Shown one piece after another: positions 1-12,165 of a stretch of 64,000 nt of DNA. The stretch is taken from assembly GCA_910591455.2 (NCBI GenBank), contig OU342806.1:25380922-25444921 (forward strand), given 5' to 3'. Source of the stretch: Pholis gunnellus (lineage: Eukaryota > Chordata > Actinopteri > Perciformes > Pholidae). A program made the translations under genes and the position numbers. Within the stretch, counting starts at the first letter, position 1. Each line of letters starts with the position of its first letter. The notes under the pieces are model-generated. The model searched no databases and was not told the origin of the DNA. It saw nothing but the letters and a program-made list of their open reading frames with translations.

Positions 1-541
1 GCTCCTCCATCACGGTCTGGTACGCTGCAGCCACTGTCAAGGACAAGGGCAGACTGCAGCGCATCATTCGCTCTGCAGAGAGGGTGATTGGCTGCAATCT
101 GCCGTCCCTCCAGGACTTGTTCGCTTCAAGGACCCTGAAGCGAACAAGAAAGAGTGCAGCCGACCCCTCTCACCCTGGACACAAACTGTTCATGCCCCTC
201 CCATCTGGCAGGAGGCTGCGGTCCATCAGGACCAAGACCTCACGCCACATGAACAGTTTCTTCCCGTTGGGCTCATTAACAGAGCCCGGAACCCCCACTG
301 ACTCTGTCATCCCCAGAACAATTTCCTACCGGTCACTCCACTGCACATAACTTAGGTTTCTTATTTAAATACATTCAACACTTTACATTACATTACATCT
401 CACTTGTTTATAGTGTTCGTTTGTGCACTTTATTTTATATTTTACTGTAAATTTTAATATGCTTCTACTTTTTGCACTGTGTTGATTGTACTGTGCCTTG
501 TATGTTCAACATACCATGGCAATAAACGGTTCTGATTCTGA
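1..541 (+). mobile_element. LINE 3' end (L2/CR1 group), truncated by window edge
   Basis: The end of a non-LTR retrotransposon: the last part of the reverse-transcriptase ORF, then about 190 bp of AT-rich 3' UTR with AATAAA at 521-526 and a tail of TTCTGA-like units (about 530-541). Such short tandem tails are typical of L2-type LINEs. The 5' part lies outside the window. The sequence after 541 does not continue the element. Confidence 0.8.
3..350 (+). CDS. LINE ORF2 C-terminal fragment, 5' partial
   Basis: The frame is open from the left edge (base 3) to a stop at 348-350, about 115 codons. It carries the post-RT C-terminal region of L2/CR1-group LINE ORF2: a VWYAA-like start, then RIIRSAERVIGCNLPSLQDL, LKRTRK, DPSHPGH and LPSGRRLRSI. 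In intact elements this follows the RT and thumb domains of the ORF2 polyprotein, which nicks target DNA and copies its own RNA. No catalytic motif lies in the visible part. The frame has no internal stop, so this copy decayed less than the other LINE pieces here. An internal ATG at 84 is not the true start. Confidence 0.8.
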   Translation, partial: SSITVWYAAATVKDKGRLQRIIRSAERVIGCNLPSLQDLFASRTLKRTRKSAADPSHPGHKLFMPLPSGRRLRSIRTKTSRHMNSFFPLGSLTEPGTPTDSVIPRTISYRSLHCT

Positions 542-1248
542 AGAAAGAGAGCCGAGCTCCACTGTCTAAAACAACCACTTTAAAGCATTTCAAAGTACCA
601 CAGCAGTATGTGGTAGGGAAGTGAGACTCAAATCATTGGCAACCCTGGCAGCAGTGTTGCGCAGCTAACACACAGTTTGTATGCATGTGATGGCCTGGCC
701 CGGCATGTCCACTCTCAACGTTTTACCCAAGGGACGAGGCTCTTACTCTGGGTTGCACTGACATGACAGAGTCCTCGTGATCTGGAAAAGTCATGGAGAT
801 CATAGCCATGCTGTCAGGAGAAGGGACAAAGAGACAGAAATGGTGAGGGAGAAAGAAAGGAAGCAGGAAGACAAATAAAAAGAACAAAGGTGTGGAGGTT
901 TCCACAAGCATCTACTGAAGATGTAGAGGGACTGGAACTCACTGAGGCAGAGAGAGCAAATGAGGAGACCAAGAGAAAAAGCAAGAAGCATCCAAACAAC
1001 TTTCTTGGTCGTTACTATTGTGAGGGAAGGGGCAGCCCTTTTCAGAGGTATCAAAGCCTCTAATTATTATCATGCTCTGTTTGGTCACGGCTCAACAGGA
1101 TGGGAAACTAATACTAATGTCAAAAAAACAGCCATTTACCATCAGAACCAGTCACTGTTTGATATCGCTGATTGAAGTCTTTTTTGTTTTGCGCTGCTTC
1201 AAGAAAATCCTCTGAAGCAGTGCCATGTGAATTGCTTAGAACACCTTC

Positions 1249-1250
<2 letters not shown>
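542..1250. other. Gene-free stretch
   Basis: Purine-rich on the + strand around 790-1000. Short open frames on both strands have no recognisable domain. Nothing else seen. Confidence 0.6.
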
Positions 1251-1319
<69 letters not shown>

Positions 1320-1347
1320 GCGTGTGTGTGTTTATTATTATTATTAT
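1251..1347. repeat. (TG)n microsatellite with short (TTA)n
   Basis: About 80 bases of TG dinucleotide, interrupted by two CG steps near 1315 and 1321, followed by a short TTA run (1331-1347). Reading frames across it that encode VCVC or HTHT runs are artefacts. Confidence 0.98.
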
Positions 1348-1939
1348 AGGGCTGGACTATTCTACAGTATTGACTCTCCAATTCAGTGTATGGTCCTAAT
1401 ACTAGTCTTTTGTAAAAGTGAAGATCGGTCTGATATCATTTTACCTCTAAATTATTCATTGAAGAATTGTCACCACTTTAGCTATTATCAATATGCTTAT
1501 TTATGTGTTGTTGTTTTTTCCTTATTTGTTTTGTTTGGGTATTAGTTTTTGTAGTTCTTTTCTTTGTAGTTGGTCCGGTATGACCCATAGCTAAATGTTG
1601 GCTAATATTAGCAAACTTTAGATAGTTCATGCTGTATAATGGACACTGCTGAGTCATCTCTGACTGCGAGTCATTTATATGCCACAGTTATTATTATCTG
1701 TCCCTTTAGCTGCCAATTGCTTCACTATGTTCAACAGCTAGTCTCTTTCTGTGTCAGTCTGCTGTTTGGTGCTTAGCAGTTAGTGAACAGAGGCTTTTTA
1801 GAGCATTTTTACTGAAAACTGCTCATTGCTGAAATCAAATCAATGCTAGCAAAGTCGAAGGGAGCAGCAGATTTGGGTGAAACTTCTCTGTAGGTTAAAA
1901 AATATGAGTCAACCAAATTTTTGACACGTTGATTTTAAC
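1348..1939. other. Gene-free stretch, part probably old repeat
   Basis: No coding signal. The part at about 1640-1930 resembles an interspersed fish repeat I have seen elsewhere, but I cannot classify it. Confidence 0.4.
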
Positions 1940-1943
1940 GATA

Positions 1944-2575
1944 GACTGTATATAATATGTGAACGTAGTCAGTTTGATGTCAACCATTGGTTTGTGGACT
2001 ACGATTTTGAAGCCTTGATTTCGGCATGTTGGCGGTCGCCATCTTGTTTTTTTTCAACCAGAACTGAGAGGTGTGGCTAAGTAACATAAGATAATCCTTT
2101 ATTACTTCCACGGCGGGGAAATTTAGGAGTACAATCTAACATTGAACAAGATAGTTTTAGGCGACAGAAATGTTACAATAAACTTTCATGAACTGAAAAC
2201 ACACTTTGAAAGGGTTAAAGTCCTACGTCTAAAACACTGGCGACTGCCAGACCGGACATCGTTGTGGTAGAGACCTGTCAATCACAGTAAGCCCCGCCCT
2301 AAAGCATACCCTGCTTTATGGTCTGTTTGACTCCAAATGGACCATCATTTACTAAATGAACATCATGCTTGAAACTAGAGATTGAGACCATAAACTCATG
2401 TTTACAATGTTTACTGAGGTAATAAATCAAGAGAGAAGTAGAGTCATTCTCTCATAGACTTTAATACAAGCAGACTTCTTTTTATTACCAGTGGAGTTGC
2501 CCCATGATGGCCAGTAGAAATGCATTGGCTTCACTTTTGAGAGCGGAGGTTGCCGCCTGATTGTTACGGCTTTAA
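1944..2575 (+). mobile_element. Non-autonomous dispersed repeat, copy 1
   Basis: Begins with AGACTGTATATAA and runs through a head (GTCAACCATTGGTTTGTGG at about 1979, CGCCATCTTG at about 2038) to a tail (CTTTATGGTCTGTTTGACTC at about 2314, ending in a GAGCGGAGGTTGCCGCC block at about 2560). The tail recurs inverted at 17.37-17.61 kb and the head recurs inverted at about 48.05-48.23 kb. A piece at about 2080-2220 interrupts the continuity between head and tail. There is no long ORF. Probably a MITE-like or SINE-like family; class not determined. Confidence 0.65.
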
Positions 2576-2610
2576 TAAAAATAGTAGGAGAGAAATTGTG
2601 GAGCATTCAA

Positions 2611-3190
2611 ATCGATTTTCTTTCCTTATTTTTGCTGATTCATTTATCTGTCGAGTCCTACCTTGTTGGGAGAGTGGTCAAAGCTGATGTTTACTTCGTC
2701 TCCCAAGGAAGTTTCAGGGTCATCCATTAATATGCCTGAAAGTGATTTAGCCGTGAGTGAAAAATATTGAAGTGAGATGCAACAAAAAGCGGTGGAGCTA
2801 AGTCAGAGCCAAGGACAAACAGATTGGCGCTCTTTACTGATGCCAGAGCATGAGGCTATTAGATTATCTGTAAACGTGAATTCTCCCTCCGACATTTGAC
2901 GAGGGCTGAAAAGGGATCCATATCTTGCTGGAGGGGCCTACGATGTGCACACAGAAACTATTAAAAGGTCTTTAAAAAGATGGAACTTCATTACTCTGGT
3001 GCCACTGCCGAATCCAATGAGCCACACATGCAGTCTCCCTAACACACTCACACACTGCAAAGGGAAGTATAATAATGCTGGGAGGGACCAAATTGAGCAA
3101 CATTGTGCTCTCTAACATGTACTCCAATAGATTAGATGCTTGTGTGTGTGGTTGTGTATTATTAACTGCATGTGTGGGAACTGTTATATG
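2611..3190. other. Complex unique sequence, possible conserved non-coding element
   Basis: High-complexity sequence with balanced composition and no repeats or ORFs, rich in AT-core homeodomain-like words (ATTAAT, TTAGATTA). It looks like the vertebrate conserved non-coding elements that act as enhancers. This is an impression from composition only. Confidence 0.2.
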
Positions 3191-4205
3191 AAACAAGTTC
3201 AATTTAGTCTGAGGGCTACGCTGTTCTGTCTTAGCCTCAGCCTATATAAATATATAATATAATAAATGAATAATGTAAATATTTAGCAGAAATAACTTTC
3301 TGATAAATACAGTATGCGGCAGTAGAAATATGTTTTGTTAAAACTAGTCATCTTATTAAGTGTACAAATATTTAATCATCACAAATAATCCTGATCTGCA
3401 GTTATAGATGAGTGTAGAAATGATTTCACACAGACAATCACTTACAAGAGGCGTACAGTATAATTGTTTTTCATATATTATGGTCTTCCATAATGGTGTC
3501 TGTGTCAGGATCTTTTCACGATAACTACATTGCTCATCCCCAATTTTGCTTCATAACACAGACCCTTGGTTTGTTGGACAATAAAGTTCCAGATTAAATG
3601 ATCCGGTCATATGTCATCCTGTTGCACTGGATTATTTATCCAAGGCGTGTCATGACCATCCTCACTCTTTTTAAACGAAGGAAAGGAATTCATTATGGAA
3701 TATCAGCAAATCACATGGAAAGACTGAAACCACAAAAATCCACTTAGCATTTGTACATCAACCTGTGCCATAAACATTACCGTCCAAAAACATCGGTGAG
3801 CCACACTGTCGCACTGGATGACAAGTGCTCCGCTGTGTCAAGAGAGCCCCACGAAAAGACCATTCTTTGTCTAACAAGGGCTTTTTAATCTGTTGAAATG
3901 AAGCAATGTTGACAAACACTTCCCACTTTGAGTGTTTCTATAAATGAATCTGCATTTTAATTAATGTAGGGCCATGCACTGTGTTACAGTTTCAAAGTAT
4001 CAAATTCATTTAAATTACATTTAAGAGCATCTGATAGAGAAATACCGTTTGCCACAACAAACCAAGAAGCTGCTGTCATTGAACCGTTTAGTGTTTGCGT
4101 AGTTTTATAGAAAATTAGTTTTCTATGGTAGATTGGTTTTCTTGAGTAACTGGTTGAAAATGACCCATTAGTGTTTGACCCCCACTAGTGGTAATAATAT
4201 TAGTC
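3191..4205. other. Gene-free stretch
   Basis: AT-rich, low coding potential on both strands. Nothing recognised. Confidence 0.6.
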
Positions 4206-4233
4206 TGTATATTAAAAAGTTTGGACACCCCTG
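4206..4233. mobile_element. hAT-type terminal fragment
   Basis: Ends with AAAAAGTTTGGACACCCCTG, the form of right terminal inverted repeats of Charlie-like hAT transposons (compare the ends at 23.15 and 54.09 kb). No matching left end or 8-bp duplication was found nearby, so it is a truncated relic. Confidence 0.4.
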
Positions 4234-7200
4234 TCCTGTCCTGTCCCGTATCTACAGTATAACATGAGTAGAGAGAGGGACAAGTGTCAAAGGAAAGACT
4301 GAGCCGTGATCAAACATGATTCACTATCCAGGGACACATAATAATTGACATCATAACAATTTATTAGCATGGCTGTTGATTAACTTCACCCCATCTGCCA
4401 GGGTTTTATATCCACAGGCAGGTGTGGGTGTCACTGTCACTCATAGCATGCAGGATGCATGCTTCACCTGCATTCTGGTGTGTAATTAAAGCATACATCC
4501 GGGTGTGTGCAATTAGTCAAAGCATGCTTTCCAACATGCATAAATCAACAGACTGATACATAATAATCATCTGACGGACACTTATATGGATGAAAACATG
4601 GTTGGTTTTTTGGGGCTGGACTTTTCTCATGGTTGAAAGGTGAAAACAAGACTGCCAGGCCGGAATGGGATTAGGATTATGGAGTAGAGTTGTTAAAAAA
4701 AAGAAAAAATGAAACTCCCCCAGTGAAACTAATCCAGTCTGACAAGCACTAAAGATTGGAAAGTAGAATGACACCAACAAGGTTATTGCCTTGAAGCAGC
4801 ACAATTCACTGAGTTTCCTTGCTTCATTTTTTTTGGTGGGGAAACTTTAATAAGTAGTGAAATCATAATCATTATTGATGTAATAGCATGACCTTGGTTT
4901 TGAGAAATTGGCTTTTTGTCATCAGTTAGTTTGAAACAATTACTACTGAGGTTGGCAAGTTTCTGATTTAAAATAAAAGTCAAATCAGAGCCAACCATAG
5001 TGCAAGAATGATGAGAGGTGATGAACATTACATCTGTGGACATGTGGAGCAGTGTAGGCTGTCGTGCTATATTCAGTACTCGGAGTGGGCCGGTACTCTC
5101 CGGTACATTTTACTCTTTGGTGACTTTTTGTTCCGCATTCTATTTTTCCACATCAGGTTGGCAGCAGCAACGTGTTTGAGCAGCGCCTCACAGGAACTTA
5201 AAATCAATGTGAAGGAGCATCTGGACGAGCAGACACGGGACAGAGGAGGGGGGAGATGTTATGTAATGTAACATCCTTTTGGTCAAATAATTAGTGAACT
5301 GTACATCACATTTTTTATATTTGTGAACAAAAAGCCTACAGTGAAACATTAAAAAGTTTGATGTATCTGTTCTTTTGATTTACAGCATATGCTTTTATAG
5401 GGCAAACGTTTCCACAAGACTTCAATGTTCAAACGAAGGCTGTGACATGTAGACTTAATAATACAAAGAAATGTAACTATAGAAAAAATAGTCTTTGAGC
5501 TTTATCTATTGTAATAATGGCATCCACATGATATGCAATTGCATAGTTATAAGTCAGAAACTTTAAAATGTACTTATTGTAGAAATTCAGAATGTATGCT
5601 TATGATGTGAATAAGCATGTGAATAAAGGGAGTACCACTTAACGCACTGGTTAAATCAAATGCTACTGTATAAACATAATGACATCTTGACACATGACAG
5701 ATGCATTGCATTCATAATAAACATTCATTTTTTCTACATTATACTCAAGAGCTGGGTTCCTGAGTACAAGAATAAAAAATAATAATTTACTGCTAAAATA
5801 AGAACAAAATGTCTTATGTGCAAGTTCACATTTTAAGATGCCACTTGCAGAACTGTGTGTTTCTTAGACTAGTCTATGTTCATCATGAGCCACGGTGTCT
5901 CACTCTGGGACCAAATTTGACCAGTTGTCCTTTCATGTCAGCCAGATGAGAGCCAATAAGAGCCTTTGATTACAGCAAATATGTATTCAGACTCAGTTGA
6001 TAATTTGAGGCTAAATTAAGTAGAATAGCAGACTTTTAATACAACACACTTTAATACAACTCAATGTAGTAAGAATGTATTGATTCTCAAAGGACCTTTG
6101 GTGACATCCAGATTCTTACACCTCATAGATCTCTATTGAGCTAGAGAAAGAGTGGCTCATGTTCACAAACATTGATTGAACTTAGGCCACTTACATGAAA
6201 AAACCTGCAGTTTCTATTTCTTTTTGTTGCCTCTTGGGGGGAAAACAATGCTTGGTAAACGTGTAAGCAAACATCAGCATTCATGAGTTGTGTTTCTGAA
6301 CTGATGGATGCCAATATTTACTCTCCTTGTAGCTTTGTTCTGGTGTCACCCAACTCCTGAGATCTGCAAACCTGAGGGGAAGCAGAGAGTTGGGTGATAA
6401 TTGTCTGTTTGGTTTGTGATCGAGTATCACTTCTATGACACGCTCATCTATTGGTTGGATCATAATTATGAGCAGCGGAGACAAAAATGTAAATTGGAGA
6501 TGTATTTCTGACTGGCTGCCAAGCTATGATTGGAGCTCAAAACTCACATACCTTGTTATAAGGGTATGTAATCATCCCAGCAGTTTATATGGCTAAATAT
6601 TGATTACACATGTATGAAAGTATTCAGAGCAGCACATGAAACATTTCATTCTACAACAGTGAAGGCATGAAGTTCTTCTTCAACTGAAACATCATTATAA
6701 ATCATTGACTGTCATCAGTGCTCAAAATACAGCTACGACTTAGAGAGGTCAGTGCAATCAGTAACTTGATTACTTAGTTTCATGAGCAGCAGATTATGTA
6801 ATCATTACTGTATTATACAGATGAACCAAACAGAGTCTTTATCTTTTGAATCGACCCGGCTGAGAAGCTTAGCCTGCTGATTCTGTATCATCTTTTGAGT
6901 CGCCTAGTTAAACTTGTTTTTTATCCTCCTGCTTTTGTGTGATGGCCTGCTGTTATATCTTGTCTTACTTTCATCTTTCTTATCTCCCTTTTATTGCCTT
7001 TGCTGTCTACCGCTTTAGTTTTTCAGGCATTTGTAAAATTCTTTGTAACTGTGCATTAAATAGTGCTACATTGAAATTAAGATTAAAGATTAAGATTTAT
7101 ACATTTGGTTTTGATACAATGTATTGATCCAAATATCCCAAAGCAGTCAACGTTTTGTGTAGAGCCCAATGTTTTCCCTAATTATGCAATAGGGTCTAGA

Positions 7201-7440
7201 GGATTCTTAGAGTTGACATATTATGCTTGATGCACTTTTTTTTCTTCTTTTCAACATAAAAGTGTCACCTGTGTGTAAAGAGACAACATTTGAGAAAAGA
7301 CCTTCCTCTCTTTTTTTCTTCAGCTCCACCTATCACCTACTGACCGACTGCACACAGCTCAAGAGGAAGGGCAGAGACCAGAAGAGCCGTGGACTACTAT
7401 TACTCTGAGCAGCTTTGGGAATGATTCACAGAAAAATATA
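4234..7440. other. Long gene-free stretch
   Basis: AT-rich sequence. Short open frames near 4.5-5.27 kb and 6.28-6.48 kb have no recognisable domain. A GGTACTCTCCGGTAC segment near 5.1 kb may be old repeat. No genes, RNA genes or mobile-element proteins seen. Confidence 0.55.
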
Positions 7441-7540
7441 TTTAAACTAGTGCTGGGCAACGATTACAATTTTTAATCGCGATTAATCGCATGATTTTTT
7501 TTGCGATTAATCGCATTGTTATGTGTAAAATTCAATATTG
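7436..7540 (+). repeat. Short dispersed repeat with TAGTGCTGGGCAA head (copy 1)
   Basis: ATATTTAAACTAGTGCTGGGC leads into repeated GCGATTAATCGCA units (about 7478-7518). The same leader (ATATATTTAAA, then TAGTGCTGGGCAA) recurs at 9.37 kb before a different body. Likely the terminal region of a non-autonomous DNA transposon family. Confidence 0.55.
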
Positions 7541-8205
7541 AATTCAAAAGTAATGTATTGCGCACTTTTATTTTAAAATGACTGCTATATGAATAAAAGT
7601 GCAATAACATTTGCTTTGTAAACACTTTAAACAAATCATGTTCTTGTTAACAGCAGTATTCTCTTTACACAGCAGCAGTTAAAATACAGTTATGATTCTG
7701 ATAATAGATATTCAGCCGGTGTTCACAACTTTATCTTCATGTGTGTAAGAGATGCAATTTTAAATATACTTCTTGAAAACTGCAAACCTATCTACGTCAT
7801 GTTTGTTAAATTTGTTAAATTGATAAATTCTCAGTAGCGATAACTAAATGATATGCTTATTATACATATTCCAAACAAAAACACTTTAAAAACTAAAAAA
7901 AACAACATTTAAATGAATAATTTCTTTTCACTTTTTTGGGTATTTTGGTGATACACAAATGCAACGCTGATTACCATAATATGTGTGTGTGACACAGTGG
8001 GTGAGAACACACCATTTGTCCCCATATTACATTCATCTCTACATCGAACCATGCTTATCAATTGTTTGTTTACCATACCCACCATGTGTTCCAGAGGCTA
8101 AAGGGGAAGGCGCCCAACCATTTCCTCTATTTATACACTGGATGATGTCATCCGCGATGTCATTGGGTCAGACCAAGTATGGGGGGGAGTAGAGTATGTA
8201 CAGGG
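7541..8205. other. Gene-free stretch
   Basis: AT-rich. An open frame at 7983-8192 has no domain. Nothing else recognised. Confidence 0.5.
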
Positions 8206-8642
8206 ACATTTGTAGGTTAGGTGTGATCTGTTTTACATTGTTGTGAATGTATAGCAACTTGTAAACCATATAGAATTGTTGGCTACCTAAAGGGGTGCTG
8301 TAAGGTTTAGCTTTTGTCTGTTAACTATTGGAGTCAGTAATTGGTGTCACCTGCACTCATGTAGGAACTAATTCCTGCTGATAGGAGGCTCTATATAAAG
8401 AGATGACTGTGACTGAACAGGGAAAAGGAGGAGATCCATCTGTAGCTTTGTGCATGTGATTATGTTACTTTCTGATGAGTTGAGTTTATTCAGTTACACT
8501 AAGTTAACTGTTTGTATATATGTTTGGTTACACATGTAGCAGGGCACTTTTTGTAAATAAAACACCTTTTGTTATCGGAGCAAAGTCTCTTGTGTCTGCC
8601 TCCTACCACTTCAGAAGCCACTCCGGTCAGGCTTCACCACAG
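8206..8642 (+). mobile_element. LTR-like regulatory block (possible LTR remnant)
   Basis: Has the order expected of a retroelement LTR on the + strand: a CTATATAAAG TATA-like box at about 8390, then about 165 bp further on AATAAAAC (about 8557) followed by a GT-rich element (CTTTTGTTATC, CTTGTGTCTG), and a possible ACCACA end near 8642. I could not pair the ends with a target-site duplication and no coding region follows, so it may instead be another promoter-plus-polyA repeat. Confidence 0.35.
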
Positions 8643-9372
8643 TGTGGTATTTGTTATAAATGTACGTTGGTACATAGAGGGTGATAAGAAGCTGTACATG
8701 GAGGGACTTAGGACCCAGGGGAATGTAGGTGAAGCATGGAACCTGGAGGGAGTCTGTACCGGGCTGTAACCTGCATGAGGAAGTTAACTACAACACGACT
8801 ACTGTTTGAATATTTGACTTGTTAACTGACTTTTCTTTGAATTTTTCTATACTGACATGATAAATAAAATAATTGCTAAATAGAATGCTAGTGAGTTACA
8901 GAGGTTACTGGCATCACAACTGAGGCTGTAACTGGGCTCATTTAAAACAATATGCACACACCTCTGTCCCACTTTGTTTTAGGATGTCTTCATGGTTAAA
9001 AAAAATAAATGCATCATTTGGCAGACTATATATCCTGAGAAACATTATCTCAAGAGAGTGAAACCATTGCAATACAATATGAATATTTCAAACTGTGAGG
9101 TGATAGATAAGGAGTCACAATAGCGGACAGAGAGGCAGATTCACTGGATACTCTGTGGATGGCCCTAGCTGGAGGTGGTTCTGTGGCACGGCAACCCCGT
9201 AGGACATCATGTCCAGCAGCAAGTCTCACTAGCTTCTTCCCAGTAATGCTTACTCGCTGACTTTCTCGCTAGATTTGGTGACTTTTCTGACCCTCTTGAC
9301 AACTTCGGTTCTAAAAAGAGTATTTTTTTATCTTATTCAGATAATCAGGAGAAAATTGAGGAATATATTTAA
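8643..9372. other. Gene-free stretch
   Basis: No ORF of note. The part at 9.25-9.36 kb may belong to an old transposon. Nothing firm. Confidence 0.45.
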
Positions 9373-9600
9373 ATTAGTGCTGGGCAAGTTAATGCGTTAT
9401 TATCGCGTTAACGCATTCATTAATTAACACCGACAATTATTTGATCACGCGTTAACGCAGTTTTTTTATTATTAAGCGGACATTTTTAACACAAGAACCG
9501 GGCAGCGAACAGCTGTTTGTGTGGCATCTCTTCCTTCTCCTGGCGGGAAACTAAACAATGGCAGGAAGTAAATCAACTGGGAAGGATGAAGGCAAGTAAA
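9362..9600 (+). repeat. Short dispersed repeat with TAGTGCTGGGCAA head (copy 2)
   Basis: The same ATATATTTAAA leader and TAGTGCTGGGCAA head as at 7.44 kb, but followed by GCGTTAACGCA units (ATTATCGCGTTAACGCATTC, then ACGCGTTAACGCAG) and a short GC-rich body. A related but distinct family member of a non-autonomous DNA transposon. Confidence 0.55.
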
Positions 9601-10181
9601 TACTAAATAAAACTGAAGTTAATTAGAGTCCACACGAGTCGTCACATTGGGAAATAGGAGCGAGAGGAAAAGTTAAGATGGGGCTCTCCTTTAATTCATA
9701 TTTGCTCACATATCTAAACACAATAGTAGGAACTGGAACAAGAGAATAGGCCATTTTCACAGCAGAGAACACGTGATAGCAGAGAAAACACACATGTAAA
9801 GTGATACAATAAGTATGGTTCCATTTGATTTTAAGTGTCAAAGTCATTCCAGTGAGCCAGCATGCACAATGTCAGGGCCCTGACCCACCTAAATGGAACA
9901 GGGCCACACATAATGTCATTAACTCTCTATAGAGCTAGGGTTCGGTTTGTCCATTCTAGGCTACATGTCAGTGTACCATGACGAACTCAGTGAAGACATG
10001 AAGGGCTCATTCCAACCTAACAAAAGCATGATTCTTAGTGTCAGTTTATTATACATGGATGAAAACATAGTTATGAATATTATATTTCTGCTAATACATC
10101 CCCCTGAATGCTCAACACTGGCCCCCTAAGCCACAGTTACGGGTCGTGACACTCCCTCTGACACAAACACACAGAATACAA
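9601..10181. other. Gene-free stretch
   Basis: Weak open frames only (9623-9847 on the minus strand, 9947-10129 on the plus strand), with no domain. Nothing recognised. Confidence 0.5.
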
Positions 10182-10289
10182 TGTGTGTGTGTGTGTGTGT
10201 GTGTATGGGAGGGGGAGTAAATAGAACGAGCAGTGTGTAGTGTGTGTGTGTGTATCTCTGCCGTAGAGGGATGCTCTGTGCAGCCTCTA

Positions 10290-10321
<32 letters not shown>
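10182..10321. repeat. Cluster of three (TG)n microsatellites
   Basis: TG runs at about 10182-10204, 10231-10253 and 10293-10321, separated by about 30-40 bp of unique sequence. Frames through it are low-complexity artefacts. Confidence 0.95.
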
Positions 10322-11947
10322 CACTCATGAAGCAGCTGATGAATGTATACTGTGGCATCTCAAGGTAGCAGGTAAATGGCCAAGTGGCACAGTGCCCGTC
10401 GCTCATCTGTTAGCACCCGCTGACAGTAATTGACACACTTTCACTCACACACTGCACACAGTATGTGTTTTAGATACAGAACAGAGGTGGTCAAGACTTA
10501 GATGTAAATGTCAGAGTGTCAGATACAAAAGAGACTGAAAGTGAGTTTTCTCTCCCTCTGTCTGTTTAGACCTGCTCTGCTGCCTGTTCAATAGAGACAT
10601 TCATTGACTGGGACAGTATGTAAATCATTCATATAAGAACATGATGATGACATGAACATACAACTCACTATCTCCAGTGTTAGCCACTGCCTCATGTGAT
10701 CCAAACGTTTCCAATAACTTTAGAGCGTTGTAATGTCCAAAAGTCCGATTTTTGATGGATGTAATCATTTCCAAATTTACCAACATGTTTTTATCTAACA
10801 AAATAGTCTACTTCAATCCATCTTTGTTGCTTTTAAGCCTTTCAAAAACATGTACACTGCCAGCCTGTGCAAAAAGGCGCCATTGTGCATAAGATTGTTT
10901 CCAAACAACTCCAATAACTCCAGATTATTGTAGTGTCCAAAAGTAAACCAATCACTAGCCCTCAAATGTATTTAATGGTGAAATGTTGAAAAATGCATCT
11001 CAACCACATAATTAAATAAATAAAGAATCCAAGGACAGGATCTGTTGTTTATTTTCAAGAACGAATGTAAAATCATTAAGAAATGTCCAGCTGTGGTTAC
11101 AGCTGCCAGCGTCTAATATTCACTCTTCTTTGAGCTCAGTTCAGGTCAGCGTCAAATCCTGAGAGAAATATTTTGCCTCTTCACCAGCTAAATGCTTCAC
11201 TGTGTTTATGAGCTAAGTTCCAATCACCTGTGTTGACATGGCAATACTGAGTTGAATGGAATGTTGATGGGAGCAAAGAGACTGAACCAAAAACCATAAC
11301 ATTGAGATGATTTGAGAGTTGTTTGACTTTGCCGAAATATCCTCAAATTTAGACTGTTTCCTCTGTACCAAAGCAATCCCATCCCGGTTTCACCAAATGG
11401 CATGTGAATGTCACAGAATAAAACCTTTGTAAGTCATTTAGCGTGCAATAACATTACCATAATACCGGCATGTAGTCTGTACTGACTGCAATATAAATGC
11501 GATTGAAAGTGAAAAATTGAGAGACGACTCACGTGGGCAGGCGGGCGGGGAGGCAGATGGGTCAAATAAACAGGACTTTCAACTACAAGACGGGTGTTCA
11601 ATACTGGTATTTGGATCCCAAAGTGTTGTTGAGATTTTTTTAAGTTAAGTTTGTGATGTTTGTGACGTGTTTTCCACACTTAAGTAATTTTTGTTTTCGT
11701 TCAAATGTTCAATATTTTCTTCCAAGCCCACAAAAAAACCAAACTTGGAGGGAATAAGAGTAATTATACTGAAGAGCTTATCACAGTGTTTCTTTCAGTG
11801 AGTGGTCTTGAATGAAACATCTATTATTGATTCACAGTAGACTGAATGAGTCACTGTCAATGCAATAATAAATAAATAATGTCAAAGTGAAAACTAATCT
11901 TTTTTAAATTTACTTGAATTGGTTACAAAACACAAAATAATATAAGT
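10322..11947. other. Gene-free stretch
   Basis: No coding or mobile-element signal. Two related segments at about 10.70-10.82 kb and 10.90-10.95 kb both contain TCCAATAACT, TGTAGTGTCC-like and CCAAAAGT words, suggesting a degraded tandem duplication. Confidence 0.45.
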
Positions 11948-11985
11948 ACTCATCCCCTTTACGTGTCATAGTAAAGGGGATGAGT
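11948..11985. repeat. Perfect inverted repeat, 15-bp arms, 8-bp loop
   Basis: Arms 11948-11962 (ACTCATCCCCTTTAC) and 11971-11985 (its exact reverse complement) enclose GTGTCATA. The sequence outside does not pair. It is not preceded by a gene, so a terminator role is unlikely. Confidence 0.95.
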
Positions 11986-12165
11986 TACATCATGTCTTCT
12001 ATTGGACTAGTGCAATGAGGGAAGAACAAGGCCCTGAATATCCCCGGAGTACTGTTAGGCTGGTCCTAAATCTGCCTCAAGCAGGATACTTCAGAAAGTG
12101 AGGGCCAAAAATGAAAGACTGACTAAATTGTTGTTTATGGTACAAAAATAAAGAAATATACACAT

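Noticed and set aside
1172..1545. Open frames of 60-97 codons encoding VCVC/HTHT runs
   Set aside because: They are translations of the (TG)n microsatellite in different frames. The same holds at 10.1-10.4 and 19.66-20.09 kb.
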